From Oscillospiraceae bacterium (GTDB lineage: Bacteria > Bacillota > Clostridia > Oscillospirales > Oscillospiraceae), in assembly GCA_020025715.1 (NCBI GenBank), contig JAHHRQ010000001.1:14638-78637 (forward strand): a stretch of 64,000 bases of DNA, written 5' to 3'. Of the stretch, positions 55,620 through 63,985 are shown one piece after another. The stretch's first letter is position 1. Every line of letters begins with the position of its first letter. The position numbers and the translations under genes were made by a program. The notes beneath the pieces are model-generated. The model was not told the DNA's origin, did no database searches, and saw only the letters and a list, made by a program, of their open reading frames with translations.

Positions 55620-57332
55620 TTAGAATATGGGCTGGTTTGTAGCCATCATAGCGGCAACTCTGCCCCAAAGGACAGCAGCACCGATAGAAGTGCCACAGCC
55701 GGGATAGATAGTGCCGTAAATACCTGTGGGAGAGGTTTCGCCGGTGGAGAAGAGGCCGGGAATAGGTTTGTTGTCCTTATCCAGAACTCTGCCGCAAAGG
55801 TCGGTTTCCAGACCGCCGAATGTAACGGTGATGCAGGGAGTGTAGTAGAAAGCAGCGTACTTGGGTCCCTTTATGGGGAACATGAACTTTGCGGGTTTTC
55901 CGAAGTCCTCATCAACGCCCTTGTCTGCAAGCTCATTGTAGCGGTCAATGGTGGCTTTCAGAACTGCGGGATCTACACCCATTTTTTCTGCCAGCTCTTC
56001 AATGGAGTCTGCAAAAATATCGGGAGTGCCGGGGATGGGGCCGTTTGCAAAGGCTCTTTCAACGCTCTTATAAATCTCATTGCCGCAGCTTATGTACCAG
56101 CTGTGGTCGGAATGGGAGCGCATAAGTGCATCACCGACAACATACTGATAGCTCCACTCATTGACAACACGTTTACCGGAGGCATCAACAATAAGTCCGG
56201 CTTCCTCGTTAATACCGATAAGAGCGGGGGTAAGGCTCATGTAGTTGACCTGAACGCCGGGGGAGACAAATTCCTTTGCACCCACTTCAACACCTGCATC
56301 AATACCGGTACCTACGTTTGTCTTGGGAACATCGGTGAAGTAGCCCTTCATCTGCGGGTAAAGTCTTTCAACCTTTTCTCTGTTGGAAGCAAAACCGCCG
56401 GTAGCAAGAAGGACATTATTTGCTCTTACGGTCAGAGTACCGCCGCCTGCATATTCACATACGGCACCCTTAACCTTACCGTCCTCGAAAATGAGGTGCT
56501 TCAGGCTGCAGTTAAATACAAATTCACCGCCCAGACGCTCATATTCCTCGTGCATTGCGTAGGTGATATGGCCGCCCTGACCGGCTGACATGTAGTGTCC
56601 GCCTTCGCTGTTGTACACGCGCCAGGGAACGATGCTCTCATGAATAGGCTCAACATCCTGGCACTTCCAGCCGCAGTTTTCAAGCCACAGCAGGTTTTCA
56701 TATGCTCTGTCGCAGAAGAAGCGGATTTTCTTGGGGTCTGCCTTGCCGCGGCTCTGCTCCATCATGTAATCAAACAGCATGTCGGGGCTGTCGTAGATGC
56801 CGACTGCTTTCTGCCACTTGGTACCGGGAGCCATAAGCTTACCACCGGAACGGGCAGCGGAACCGCCGGTAACACCTGCGGCTTCAACAATCAGTACATC
56901 TGCGCCTGCCTGACGGGCCTGAACTCCGGCAGCAAGGCCGCCTGCGCCGCCGCCGAGAACAAGGAAGTCAACAAAACGCTCTTCGTCCTCATGGCGCTCG
57001 CGGGGGATCTTCTTTGTAAGGGCCGCAGTTTTTGCACCGGACTTTGCGATAGCTCTGGTGGCAGCTTTTATAATACCGTCAGAAGTTCTCTCAGCTCCGA
57101 TAACATAGGGAACGCCCAGAGACTGATGTTTAACTATTTCACCTGGAAGAGTTTCTACGGGAGAGGTTTTAAGACCGTATCCAACACCTCTTATTTCGCC
57201 GTGAGAGAGAATTTCAACGTTCTCAATTCTTTCCTCGGATAATGTAACAGCGACTGTAATTTTACTCGGCATACTGTCGTATCCGTTTCCGCGTGCTACT
57301 CCGGTGTAAACACCGGGTTTGAATTTGCTCAT
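55620..57332 (-). CDS. FMN-binding and FAD-dependent reductase (fumarate/urocanate reductase-like)
   Basis: A 570-residue soluble flavoprotein. Residues 7-95 form an FMN-binding domain; the flavinylation-like motif GAERTS has Thr83 in the position that carries FMN in related proteins. The FAD-binding domain begins FLVLGGGAGGLAAGVQARQAG near residue 120, and TGETSPTGIYGTIYPGCGTS lies near the C-terminus. There is no signal peptide, so it is cytoplasmic, unlike most secreted relatives. The family reduces double bonds of organic acids or ketones; the substrate here is unknown. The ATG at 57332 follows GAAAGGAGA; upstream codons in frame are not conserved. Confidence 0.83.
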   Translation of the reverse strand: MSKFKPGVYTGVARGNGYDSMPSKITVAVTLSEERIENVEILSHGEIRGVGYGLKTSPVETLPGEIVKHQSLGVPYVIGAERTSDGIIKAATRAIAKSGAKTAALTKKIPRERHEDEERFVDFLVLGGGAGGLAAGVQARQAGADVLIVEAAGVTGGSAARSGGKLMAPGTKWQKAVGIYDSPDMLFDYMMEQSRGKADPKKIRFFCDRAYENLLWLENCGWKCQDVEPIHESIVPWRVYNSEGGHYMSAGQGGHITYAMHEEYERLGGEFVFNCSLKHLIFEDGKVKGAVCEYAGGGTLTVRANNVLLATGGFASNREKVERLYPQMKGYFTDVPKTNVGTGIDAGVEVGAKEFVSPGVQVNYMSLTPALIGINEEAGLIVDASGKRVVNEWSYQYVVGDALMRSHSDHSWYISCGNEIYKSVERAFANGPIPGTPDIFADSIEELAEKMGVDPAVLKATIDRYNELADKGVDEDFGKPAKFMFPIKGPKYAAFYYTPCITVTFGGLETDLCGRVLDKDNKPIPGLFSTGETSPTGIYGTIYPGCGTSIGAAVLWGRVAAMMATNQPIF

Positions 57333-57398
57333 TTTTATTTTCTCCTTTCGTGATATAACGTAACAGCAAAAAATTATAATTTTTAAACTTTGTAAAGC

Positions 57399-57427
57399 AT
57401 TGTACCATTTTATGTCTATTTTGTCTA
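57399..57427 (-). promoter_or_regulatory. Promoter of the FMN/FAD reductase gene
   Basis: On the minus strand TAGACA (57427-57422), 17 bases, TACAAT (57404-57399). Confidence 0.6.
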
Positions 57428-57442
57428 TAACTTTGTTGCAAT

Positions 57443-57477
57443 AAAAATCTCCCGCTGTATAAACACAGCAGGAGATT
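57443..57477 (-). terminator. Terminator of the NCS2 permease gene
   Basis: AATCTCC and GCTGT (57446-57458) pair with ACAGC and GGAGATT (57465-57477) with one mismatch; the minus strand continues with TTTTTATT. Confidence 0.8.
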
Positions 57478-57499
57478 TTGCACATTTAATCTTAAATTT

Positions 57500-58897
57500 T
57501 CAGTGAGTCAGGAAAAAGGTAAGACCGAAGAGAAGGCCGATTATCCAAGTGGCGGGCTTTACTTCTTTGGCTTTTCCGGTAAAGATAGAAATGATTGTAA
57601 AGGAGATAAGACCGAAACCGATACCGTATGCAATGGAATAGGAGAAAGGCATCATTGCCATAGTAAGGAATGCGGGAACGGAGATTTCGGCGGAAGTCCA
57701 TTCAATATCGCGGACACAGTTCATCATCAGTACGCCAACATATATAAGTGCGGCGGCAGTTGCGCAGGAGGGAATGAGCTGAGCCACAGGAGCAAGGAAC
57801 ATTGCAATAAAGAAGAAAAATGCAGTAGAGAGAGCGGTGAGACCGGTTCTGCCGCCTTCACCTACACCGGCGGAGCTTTCAACGAAGGTAGTGACGGTGG
57901 ATGTGCCGCAGACAGCGCCTACTGCGGTTGCAATCGCATCTGACATCATGGCCTGATTCATTCTGGGAACGTCACCGTTCTTTTCCAGCAGATTTCCTCT
58001 TGCACATGCTCCGTAAAGAGTGCCCAGAGTATCAAACATATCCACCATGCAGAAAGCAAGAGCGGTAGATAAAATAGCAAAGATAAAAGCCCCTGTGCCG
58101 TTTTCTTCTATAAAGGGAGCAAAATTAAAGCCCTCGGTAAAGACCTTTCCGAATGCTTCACGGCCGAAGTCACCGAAAGCGGTAAAGGGATTAAAGGAAA
58201 ATCCGGCACCGAATCCGTCATAAAATCCGGGGATTGTAAAGCCTAAAAGATAGTAGGCGGCAGTTCCGCCCAGAATACCGAAGAGGACACTTCCTTTTAT
58301 TTTGCGCTGGCTCATTATTGCAATAGCCAGAACGGATGCGAGAGTTACCAGAACGGGCATAATGCTGGCCCAGCTTACATTGCCGGAGAAGAGATTGAGG
58401 GAGGTAAGCCCTACAAGGGTGGCTCCGTTATCGACTATAATTCCGGCGTTCTGCATACCGAGAAAAGCGATGAAAAGACCGATACCGGCGGGAATTGCGG
58501 TGCGGACAGCTTTGGGGATTGCTTCAAAAATTTTCTTGCGCAGACCGGTGAGAGTGAGCACAATGAAAATAAGGCCGTCAAGCATTACAAGTACAAGTGC
58601 GTTTGCATATGTAAAGCCAAGACCGAAGCAGACTGTATACACAAAGTATGCGTTAAGACCCATGCCGGAGGCCAGAGCCAAGGGCAGATTTGCCATTAAG
58701 GCCATTAAAACTGTACCGATTATTGCGGAAAGTGCGGTGGCAATGTAAATGGCGTTATAAGAGACTGTTCCCAGTTCGGAGAACATTCCTGCATTTACCA
58801 TCAAAATGTACGACATTGCCATGAAAGTTGTGAAGCCGGCTACAAGCTCGGTACGGACAGTTGTACCCCGCTCCTTAAGGTGAAAGAATTTTTCCAT
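57500..58897 (-). CDS. NCS2-family purine permease (AzgA/PbuG-like)
   Basis: A 465-residue transporter with about 12-14 membrane segments. The AzgA subgroup features are visible: RTELVAGFTTFMAMSYILMV, MALMANLPLALASGMGLNAY, FCMVDMFDTLGTLYGACARG and TFVESSAGVGEGGRTGLTAL. Members import guanine, hypoxanthine or adenine with protons. It has its own promoter and terminator, so it is not in one operon with the reductase downstream. No purine riboswitch is visible in its short leader. Confidence 0.92.
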   Translation of the reverse strand: MEKFFHLKERGTTVRTELVAGFTTFMAMSYILMVNAGMFSELGTVSYNAIYIATALSAIIGTVLMALMANLPLALASGMGLNAYFVYTVCFGLGFTYANALVLVMLDGLIFIVLTLTGLRKKIFEAIPKAVRTAIPAGIGLFIAFLGMQNAGIIVDNGATLVGLTSLNLFSGNVSWASIMPVLVTLASVLAIAIMSQRKIKGSVLFGILGGTAAYYLLGFTIPGFYDGFGAGFSFNPFTAFGDFGREAFGKVFTEGFNFAPFIEENGTGAFIFAILSTALAFCMVDMFDTLGTLYGACARGNLLEKNGDVPRMNQAMMSDAIATAVGAVCGTSTVTTFVESSAGVGEGGRTGLTALSTAFFFFIAMFLAPVAQLIPSCATAAALIYVGVLMMNCVRDIEWTSAEISVPAFLTMAMMPFSYSIAYGIGFGLISFTIISIFTGKAKEVKPATWIIGLLFGLTFFLTH

Positions 58898-58936
58898 AGT
58901 AATCTCCTCTATTCTCTAATTTAAACACAATATAAT

Positions 58937-58965
58937 ATGATACAAAAAAATGAAATGAAATGCAA
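58937..58965 (-). promoter_or_regulatory. Promoter of the NCS2 permease gene
   Basis: On the minus strand TTGCAT (58965-58960), 17 bases, TATCAT (58942-58937). Confidence 0.55.
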
Positions 58966-58970
58966 GCTGA

Positions 58971-59004
58971 AAATCTCCCCGGCGGAAATTACCCGCCGGG
59001 GAGA
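58971..59004 (-). terminator. Terminator of the flavo-FeS/hypA operon
   Basis: TCTCCCCGGCGG (58974-58985) pairs perfectly with CCGCCGGGGAGA (58993-59004); the minus strand follows with TTTTC. Confidence 0.75.
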
Positions 59005-59008
59005 AAAT

Positions 59009-59353
59009 CTACATTGCCTCTATTTCTTTTATTATGTATTCGTTACCTGTCACAAGAAATGTATTCGGCCCGTGGCAGTAGGGACATTCCTTGCCGTATT
59101 TTAAAGTGGGATAGGTTTTCATGCAGTCCTCACAGAAAGTTACGGCTTTGATAGGCTCTACTTTTAACTCGGTTTCCTTTAACAGGTCGGAACGGCGCCT
59201 TGCATATTTCCAGAAATCAACCAGATAGTCCGGAATAATGGAGCTTACCTCTCCAACCTGAACGGTGACGGAGTTTACGGCAGAGAGCTTGTTTTCTGCT
59301 GCCAGCTTTTCAACTGTCTCGATTATATAAATTACAGTTCCTAATTCATGCAT
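59009..59353 (-). CDS. hypA: HypA-family nickel metallochaperone-like protein
   Basis: A 114-residue protein beginning MHELG, where Met1 and His2 form the nickel site of HypA. The zinc site has all four cysteines: Cys74 and Cys77 (FCEDC), Cys90 and Cys93 (ECPYC). Classical HypA loads nickel into NiFe hydrogenase or urease, but no hypB, hydrogenase or urease gene is seen in the window. Its start overlaps the stop of the large flavo-FeS oxidoreductase by one base, indicating tight coupling. It could instead serve that partner; this is inference. Confidence 0.82.
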   Translation of the reverse strand: MHELGTVIYIIETVEKLAAENKLSAVNSVTVQVGEVSSIIPDYLVDFWKYARRRSDLLKETELKVEPIKAVTFCEDCMKTYPTLKYGKECPYCHGPNTFLVTGNEYIIKEIEAM

Positions 59354-62088
59354 TACTTATTCAGCGCCTTACGTTTAAGAATTTTTATCTTGCGCTTTGC
59401 CATGTATGGGAGAATGGCTTTGAGCTTGTCATCGATATTCCACATGGTAGATGCCTCGGGCATATCGCGGCTGAGCGTAATAGCGTCAAACTCGCACTTG
59501 GTAGTGCAGATACCGCAGCCTATGCACTTATGCTCATCAACCTCGGCAGCGCCGCATTTAAGGCAGCGGGCAGCTTCTTTCCTGATCTGCTCCTCGGTAA
59601 GGGGAAGACGGTCGTTGGAGAAGGTCTTGACCTTTTTAAGATCGTGAGCGGGAACCTGACGCTTGCAGGAATCGTAACCGCCGAGAGGTATTGCAACGTT
59701 GTCTTTATCCAGCTCAATGAAGTCTCTCAGGTTACGGCCTATTGTAAGGCTCTGACCTTCCTGAACGAAGCGGTGCAGGGAAATTGCACCCTCACGGCCC
59801 TGAGCGATAGCGTCTATTGCAAACTTAGGTCCGGTGAGAACATCGCCGCCCACGAAAATATCAGGCTGTGCGGTCTGATAGGTGACAGCTTCTGCGATTG
59901 CAAGACCCTTTTCAGTGGTTTTAAGATCACCGACATCAAGCTTACCCCAGTCAATAACCTGACCGATTGCACCTATTACGCTGTCAAGCTCAATGGTTTC
60001 AAATTTACCGATGCCCACGGGCTTTCTGCGGCCCTTTTCGTCAGCCTCGCCAAGCTCCATGATTTCCACCTTTATACCGGAAACCTTACCGTTGTTACCG
60101 AGAATTTCCACAGGTGCGTTGAGGAAACGGAACTTAACGCCTTCACTTACAGCCTCTGCGTATTCTTCGGGATCTGCGGGCATTTCGGCCTCGGAACGGC
60201 GATAGATAACGTATGTCTCCTCAGCACCGAGACGGACTGCGGTACGGCAGGCATCCATTGCAACGTTGCCGCCGCCGACAACAGCGCAGCGCTTTCCAAT
60301 CTGAGGCTTATTGCCCAGATTGACTTCACGCAGGAACTCAACAGCACCGAATACACCCTCAAGGTCTTCACCGTTAACACGGAGAGAACTGGACTTCTGA
60401 GCACCTATGGCAAGGTAGAAGCCCTTTACGCCCTCGTCGCGAAGCTGCTGAATGGTGATGTCCTTACCGACTTCCACTCCGCATATGAACTCAACGCCCA
60501 TCTGCTTCAAAACTTCGATTTCGGCATTTACTACATCTTTTTCAAGGCGGAAGTTAGGAATTCCAAGGGTGAGCATACCGCCCGGAACAGGGTTCTTATC
60601 ATAAACCTTTACCTTATAACCCATGTTTGCAAGGAAGTATGCACAGCTCATACCGGCAGGACCGGCACCGATAACTGCAATCTTCTCGTCATAGCCCTCA
60701 TAGCTGGCCTTGTAGTTCCAGAGAGGAGGTATGTAACGGTTTTCTTCTTTAAGTTCAAGCTCGGCTACAAATCTCTTAATCTCGTCTATTGCAACGGGCT
60801 TATCTATACGGCCTCTTGTACATGCGTCCTCACAGCGGCGGTTGCATATGCTGCCGCAGACAGCGGGGAAGGGGTTGTCCTTCTTAATAAGTGCAAGTGC
60901 TTCTTTATATTTACCCTGAGATGCAAGCTGGATGTAACCCTGAACAGGGATGTGAGCGGGACATGCGGCCTTACAGGGAGCAGTACCGGTGGAATAGCAG
61001 TTTACACGGTTATCCTGCTTGTAGTTGGGGCTGTATCGCTCAGGACCCCATTCCAGATCATCAGGAAGATCGACTTTAGGATATTTAATGGGGCCGTCCT
61101 TGGTGCAGAGCTTCTGACCAAGCTTAACAGCACCGGCGGGGCAGACCTCAACGCAGCGGCCGCAGGCAACACAGTTATCCTTGTTGACATGGGCAATATA
61201 TGCGCTGCGGGACATATTGGGTGTGTTAAAATACTGAGATGTACGGAGTGCAAAGCACACGCCGGGGGCGCAGTTGCAGATTGCAAATATTCTCCGCTCA
61301 CCGTCTATATTAGTAATCTGGTGGCAGTAGCCCAACTCCTCAGCACGTTTAAGAACCTGCAATGCTTCTTCCTTGGTGCAGGGCTTACCGAGACCGGATT
61401 CAACCATGTAATCGGCAAATTCACCCAGACCTATGCACCAGTAGTCTTTAATGTCGCCGGAGCCAACATTTCTGTGAGTTTCACAGAGACGGCAGGCACA
61501 AATACCGAGGCCTATATGACCGTCGTATTTATCCAGCCAGTAGGAAATGTGCTCTACGCTGACGGATTCGGATGTTGCGGGAATGGCTTTTTCAACCGGA
61601 ATAACATGCATACCCACTCCGCCGCCTCCGGGAGGCACCATTGGAGTAAGACCATCAAGGGGCAGGAAAGACATACGCTCGAAGAAGTCACAGATTTCAG
61701 GATGCTTTTCCACTACTTCCGGGTTCATATTTGCAACTTCTGCAAAGCCGGGAACGTAAATAGGCAGGATATAGCGCTTAAATTCCTGAGTGTGAGGATT
61801 GCCGCATTCACCCCAGTGATATTCAAGCAGACCTATTTTTGCCATTTCAGCAAGCTTTGCTTCAAGTCTGGTTTCCTCCCAGCCTGTCATTTTGGCAAGC
61901 TGTTCCAAAGAATAGGGCGTACGCATTTTCATGGTGAGTGCAATGTCCACCATCTCATCATCCAGAACATTTACAAGACCCCAGTATTCAGGGTCACTTG
62001 TGTCCATAGGAACAAGTCCTAATTTTTTCGGAAGCCGGTCCGTCATTTTCTTACCCAGCTTCAAAAGCTTTTCTTTATTAGTTACCAT
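59353..62088 (-). CDS. Multidomain FAD/4Fe-4S oxidoreductase (GltD-like)
   Basis: A 911-residue soluble protein with five parts. Residues about 40-100 form a winged-helix-like segment (MRTPYSLEQLAKMTGWEET). Residues 190-285 hold a cysteine cluster (GICACRLCETHR, WCIGLGEF, CNCAPGVCF). A 4Fe-4S ferredoxin motif lies at 306-317 (CVACGRCVEVCP). A GltD-type iron-sulfur and FAD/NAD(P) domain follows, with CKAACPAHIPVQGYIQLA, CGSICNRRCEDACTRG, AVIGAGPAGMSCAYFLA near 471 and a second Rossmann motif AVVGGGNVAMDACR. A C-terminal ferredoxin motif is CIGCGICTTKCEF. It should move electrons between NAD(P)H and an unknown partner. The ATG at 62088 gives MVTNKEKLLKLG; the longer in-frame TTG would overlap a -10-like TATAAT. 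It is translated just ahead of hypA. Confidence 0.8.
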   Translation of the reverse strand: MVTNKEKLLKLGKKMTDRLPKKLGLVPMDTSDPEYWGLVNVLDDEMVDIALTMKMRTPYSLEQLAKMTGWEETRLEAKLAEMAKIGLLEYHWGECGNPHTQEFKRYILPIYVPGFAEVANMNPEVVEKHPEICDFFERMSFLPLDGLTPMVPPGGGGVGMHVIPVEKAIPATSESVSVEHISYWLDKYDGHIGLGICACRLCETHRNVGSGDIKDYWCIGLGEFADYMVESGLGKPCTKEEALQVLKRAEELGYCHQITNIDGERRIFAICNCAPGVCFALRTSQYFNTPNMSRSAYIAHVNKDNCVACGRCVEVCPAGAVKLGQKLCTKDGPIKYPKVDLPDDLEWGPERYSPNYKQDNRVNCYSTGTAPCKAACPAHIPVQGYIQLASQGKYKEALALIKKDNPFPAVCGSICNRRCEDACTRGRIDKPVAIDEIKRFVAELELKEENRYIPPLWNYKASYEGYDEKIAVIGAGPAGMSCAYFLANMGYKVKVYDKNPVPGGMLTLGIPNFRLEKDVVNAEIEVLKQMGVEFICGVEVGKDITIQQLRDEGVKGFYLAIGAQKSSSLRVNGEDLEGVFGAVEFLREVNLGNKPQIGKRCAVVGGGNVAMDACRTAVRLGAEETYVIYRRSEAEMPADPEEYAEAVSEGVKFRFLNAPVEILGNNGKVSGIKVEIMELGEADEKGRRKPVGIGKFETIELDSVIGAIGQVIDWGKLDVGDLKTTEKGLAIAEAVTYQTAQPDIFVGGDVLTGPKFAIDAIAQGREGAISLHRFVQEGQSLTIGRNLRDFIELDKDNVAIPLGGYDSCKRQVPAHDLKKVKTFSNDRLPLTEEQIRKEAARCLKCGAAEVDEHKCIGCGICTTKCEFDAITLSRDMPEASTMWNIDDKLKAILPYMAKRKIKILKRKALNK

Positions 62089-62269
62089 GCAGATTTTATC
62101 CCCCTCTGTAATGTTTGAATTATACAAGCTCTTACTTTGTTAATCATATCACATTACGAACAAAATGTCACCAAAAATATTAACAAAAATCAAGAAAATG
62201 ACCGAATAAATGAAACTATACAAACACATTTAAGTGTCATTATATTAACGTGCAAAATGCAAAATAATT

Positions 62270-62303
62270 GGCGCAAAGCGGCATTATACAGCCGGATTGC
62301 GCC
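62270..62303 (-). terminator. Terminator of the polysaccharide deacetylase gene
   Basis: GGCGCAAAGCGGC (62270-62282) pairs with GCCGGATTGCGCC (62291-62303) with mismatches; the minus strand then reads AATTATTTTGC. The stretch 62089-62269 is AT-rich and otherwise empty. Confidence 0.5.
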
Positions 62304-62314
62304 GGAAAAAAGCT

Positions 62315-63082
62315 TCATTTAGGCAGCATAGTACCTCTATGGTCAATGGTGTAATCACCCTGAAGCAGAATTTCGGATACAGGAACTATTTTATATCCCT
62401 GGGACTGGAGAGATTCTATTATTCCGGGCAGAGCCTCGGGAGTATGTTCGGCGGCATTATGGAAAAGAATTATGCTGCCGGGTTCTATGTTCTTTAACAC
62501 TCTTCTCTGGATTTCATCGGCGGGAATTCCTTTCCAGTCCAGACTGTCAATGTTCCACTGTATGGCCTTCATACCTATTCTGTTTATTGCTTTAACAACG
62601 TGGTCATCATATTCGCCGTAGGGGCAGCGGACGAGAGTGGGACGAACACCGGTAATGGCTTCTATTTTATCGTTGCATTTGTTGAGATCGGCAACTATCT
62701 GATCTTCGGTAAGTTTGGAAAAATGAGCATGAGTAGATGAGTGGTTCATTACTTCATTTCCGGCATCTGAAAGAGCCTTAACCGATTCAGGGTATTTATC
62801 TACCCAGTCTCCCACCAGAAAGAAGGTAGTGTTTATGTTGTATTTATTCATTATGTCTATTAAAGTCTGTGTGTCCTCGTTGCCCCATCCTGCGTCAAAG
62901 GACATGGCAACCACTTTATCCTCCCGCTGAACATTGTAAATGGGCAGCAGCCTTTCCGTTGCAGATGCCCCCACTATTGCAGGACTGTTGACCGCCCAGA
63001 ATATAAGCACTACTGCCAAAACCATACCAAGCGCAGAAAAGAGTTTTTTGTACTTCTGGATAAATCCTCTGATGTCAATCAT
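62315..63082 (-). CDS. pdaB: Polysaccharide deacetylase, PdaB-like
   Basis: A 255-residue protein with an N-terminal membrane anchor (about residues 15-36) and a NodB deacetylase domain. Catalytic Asp and metal ligands are in VVAMSFDAGWGNEDT and NHSSTHAHFSKL; VRCPYGEYDD and ILFHNAAEHTPEALPGII give the later motifs. Length and layout fit the sporulation deacetylase PdaB, which acts on cortex or wall glycans. The first canonical aspartate pair reads DAGWG, as in PdaB, not DDG. The third of three clustered start codons (63082) has the best spacing to GGAG. Confidence 0.85.
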   Translation of the reverse strand: MIDIRGFIQKYKKLFSALGMVLAVVLIFWAVNSPAIVGASATERLLPIYNVQREDKVVAMSFDAGWGNEDTQTLIDIMNKYNINTTFFLVGDWVDKYPESVKALSDAGNEVMNHSSTHAHFSKLTEDQIVADLNKCNDKIEAITGVRPTLVRCPYGEYDDHVVKAINRIGMKAIQWNIDSLDWKGIPADEIQRRVLKNIEPGSIILFHNAAEHTPEALPGIIESLQSQGYKIVPVSEILLQGDYTIDHRGTMLPK

Positions 63083-63188
63083 GTTCATCACTCCTTTTTG
63101 TACATGTTATGTCAGGGCCTCAAAAAATATGAAAAAATCGAAATAGACAATAAAATTGTGTTAAGTATTAAACAATGGGCAAAAAGTA

Positions 63189-63217
63189 TTGAAATTTATA
63201 ACTTTTACGAGTACAAT
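63189..63217 (+). promoter_or_regulatory. Promoter of the UPF0597-like gene
   Basis: TTGAAA (63189-63194), 17 bases, TACAAT (63212-63217). Confidence 0.6.
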
Positions 63218-63259
63218 ATAAATAGTTTCTCGAAGAGACAATCCTGAGGAGGTAAAATG

Positions 63260-63985
63260 ATGGACAGGAACAGTTTCATTTATAAAAATTTTATGACAAT
63301 CCTGAACTATGAATTAGTTCCGTGGGAAGCCGATGCACACGAGGACAGCAAGCTCGACTATTCCATGCTCAGCATGAGAAATATTTATGACTTCGCTACT
63401 ACTTTGGATATATCAGATGTTAAGCCGATACTTCTTCGTCAGGCCAGATATAACAATGCTCTTGCAAATGAAGGTCTTGAAAAGGAAGACGGTGCCAATA
63501 TAGGCAGAATTATGATGGAGCAGAGCTCCAACGTCCATAATCTGGCCCGCGCAAGAACAGTTGCCGCGCTGGATGCATGGGCTTCCGGCTCCAGACTCCC
63601 TGTTATAGTCAACGCAGACAGCGTTTATCAGGGCATAGGCGTCTGCCTGCCCCTGCAGGAATACGCCATGGAAGAGGATATGGGTCAGAGCGCCTATTAC
63701 AGATCTCTGGTAATTTCCAACCTGTCCGCTATCAGTTTCAAACGCCGGGTCGGTGAAAACGGCGAATTCAGCAGCTCTGTCTGTGCAGGTCTGGGCGTTG
63801 CAGCCGCTGTCTGCTACCTCAGAGGCGGTTCTTACGAGGATATTACTAAGGTAATGCGTAAGACTTACAGCATTACTCAGGGTCTTAACTGCACTGATGA
63901 TGAGCCTCTGGGCGCTGCAAAGCTTGCTCTGGGTGTTGAGGCAGGACTTCTGGCAGTTGAGCTGTGGCACGCAGGCAGACTGTAA
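63260..63985 (+). CDS. UPF0597/CdsB-like protein, C-terminal half only
   Basis: A 241-residue protein that resembles the second half of UPF0597/L-cysteine desulfidase proteins, normally about 430 residues. Matching stretches are YDFATTLDISDVKPILLRQ, YNNALANEGLEKEDGANIG, YQGIGVCLPLQEY and SLVISNLSAISF. The N-terminal half with the GCTEP cysteine loop is absent, and the segment reading CDGAKPxCA in relatives appears here as CTDDEPLGA, losing one cysteine. Cys175 and Cys211 remain. The gene has a strong AGGAGG and promoter, so it looks expressed and not decayed. The ATG at 63260 has better spacing than the adjoining ATG at 63257. Loss of desulfidase/dehydratase activity, or a changed cofactor, is inferred. 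Confidence 0.6.
   Translation: MDRNSFIYKNFMTILNYELVPWEADAHEDSKLDYSMLSMRNIYDFATTLDISDVKPILLRQARYNNALANEGLEKEDGANIGRIMMEQSSNVHNLARARTVAALDAWASGSRLPVIVNADSVYQGIGVCLPLQEYAMEEDMGQSAYYRSLVISNLSAISFKRRVGENGEFSSSVCAGLGVAAAVCYLRGGSYEDITKVMRKTYSITQGLNCTDDEPLGAAKLALGVEAGLLAVELWHAGRL

Noticed and set aside
59530..62022. An 830-codon open frame on the plus strand
   Set aside because: It lies fully antisense to the flavo-FeS oxidoreductase gene, has no family motifs or ribosome site, and its cysteine- and threonine-rich sequence is what reverse-strand reading of biased codons gives.
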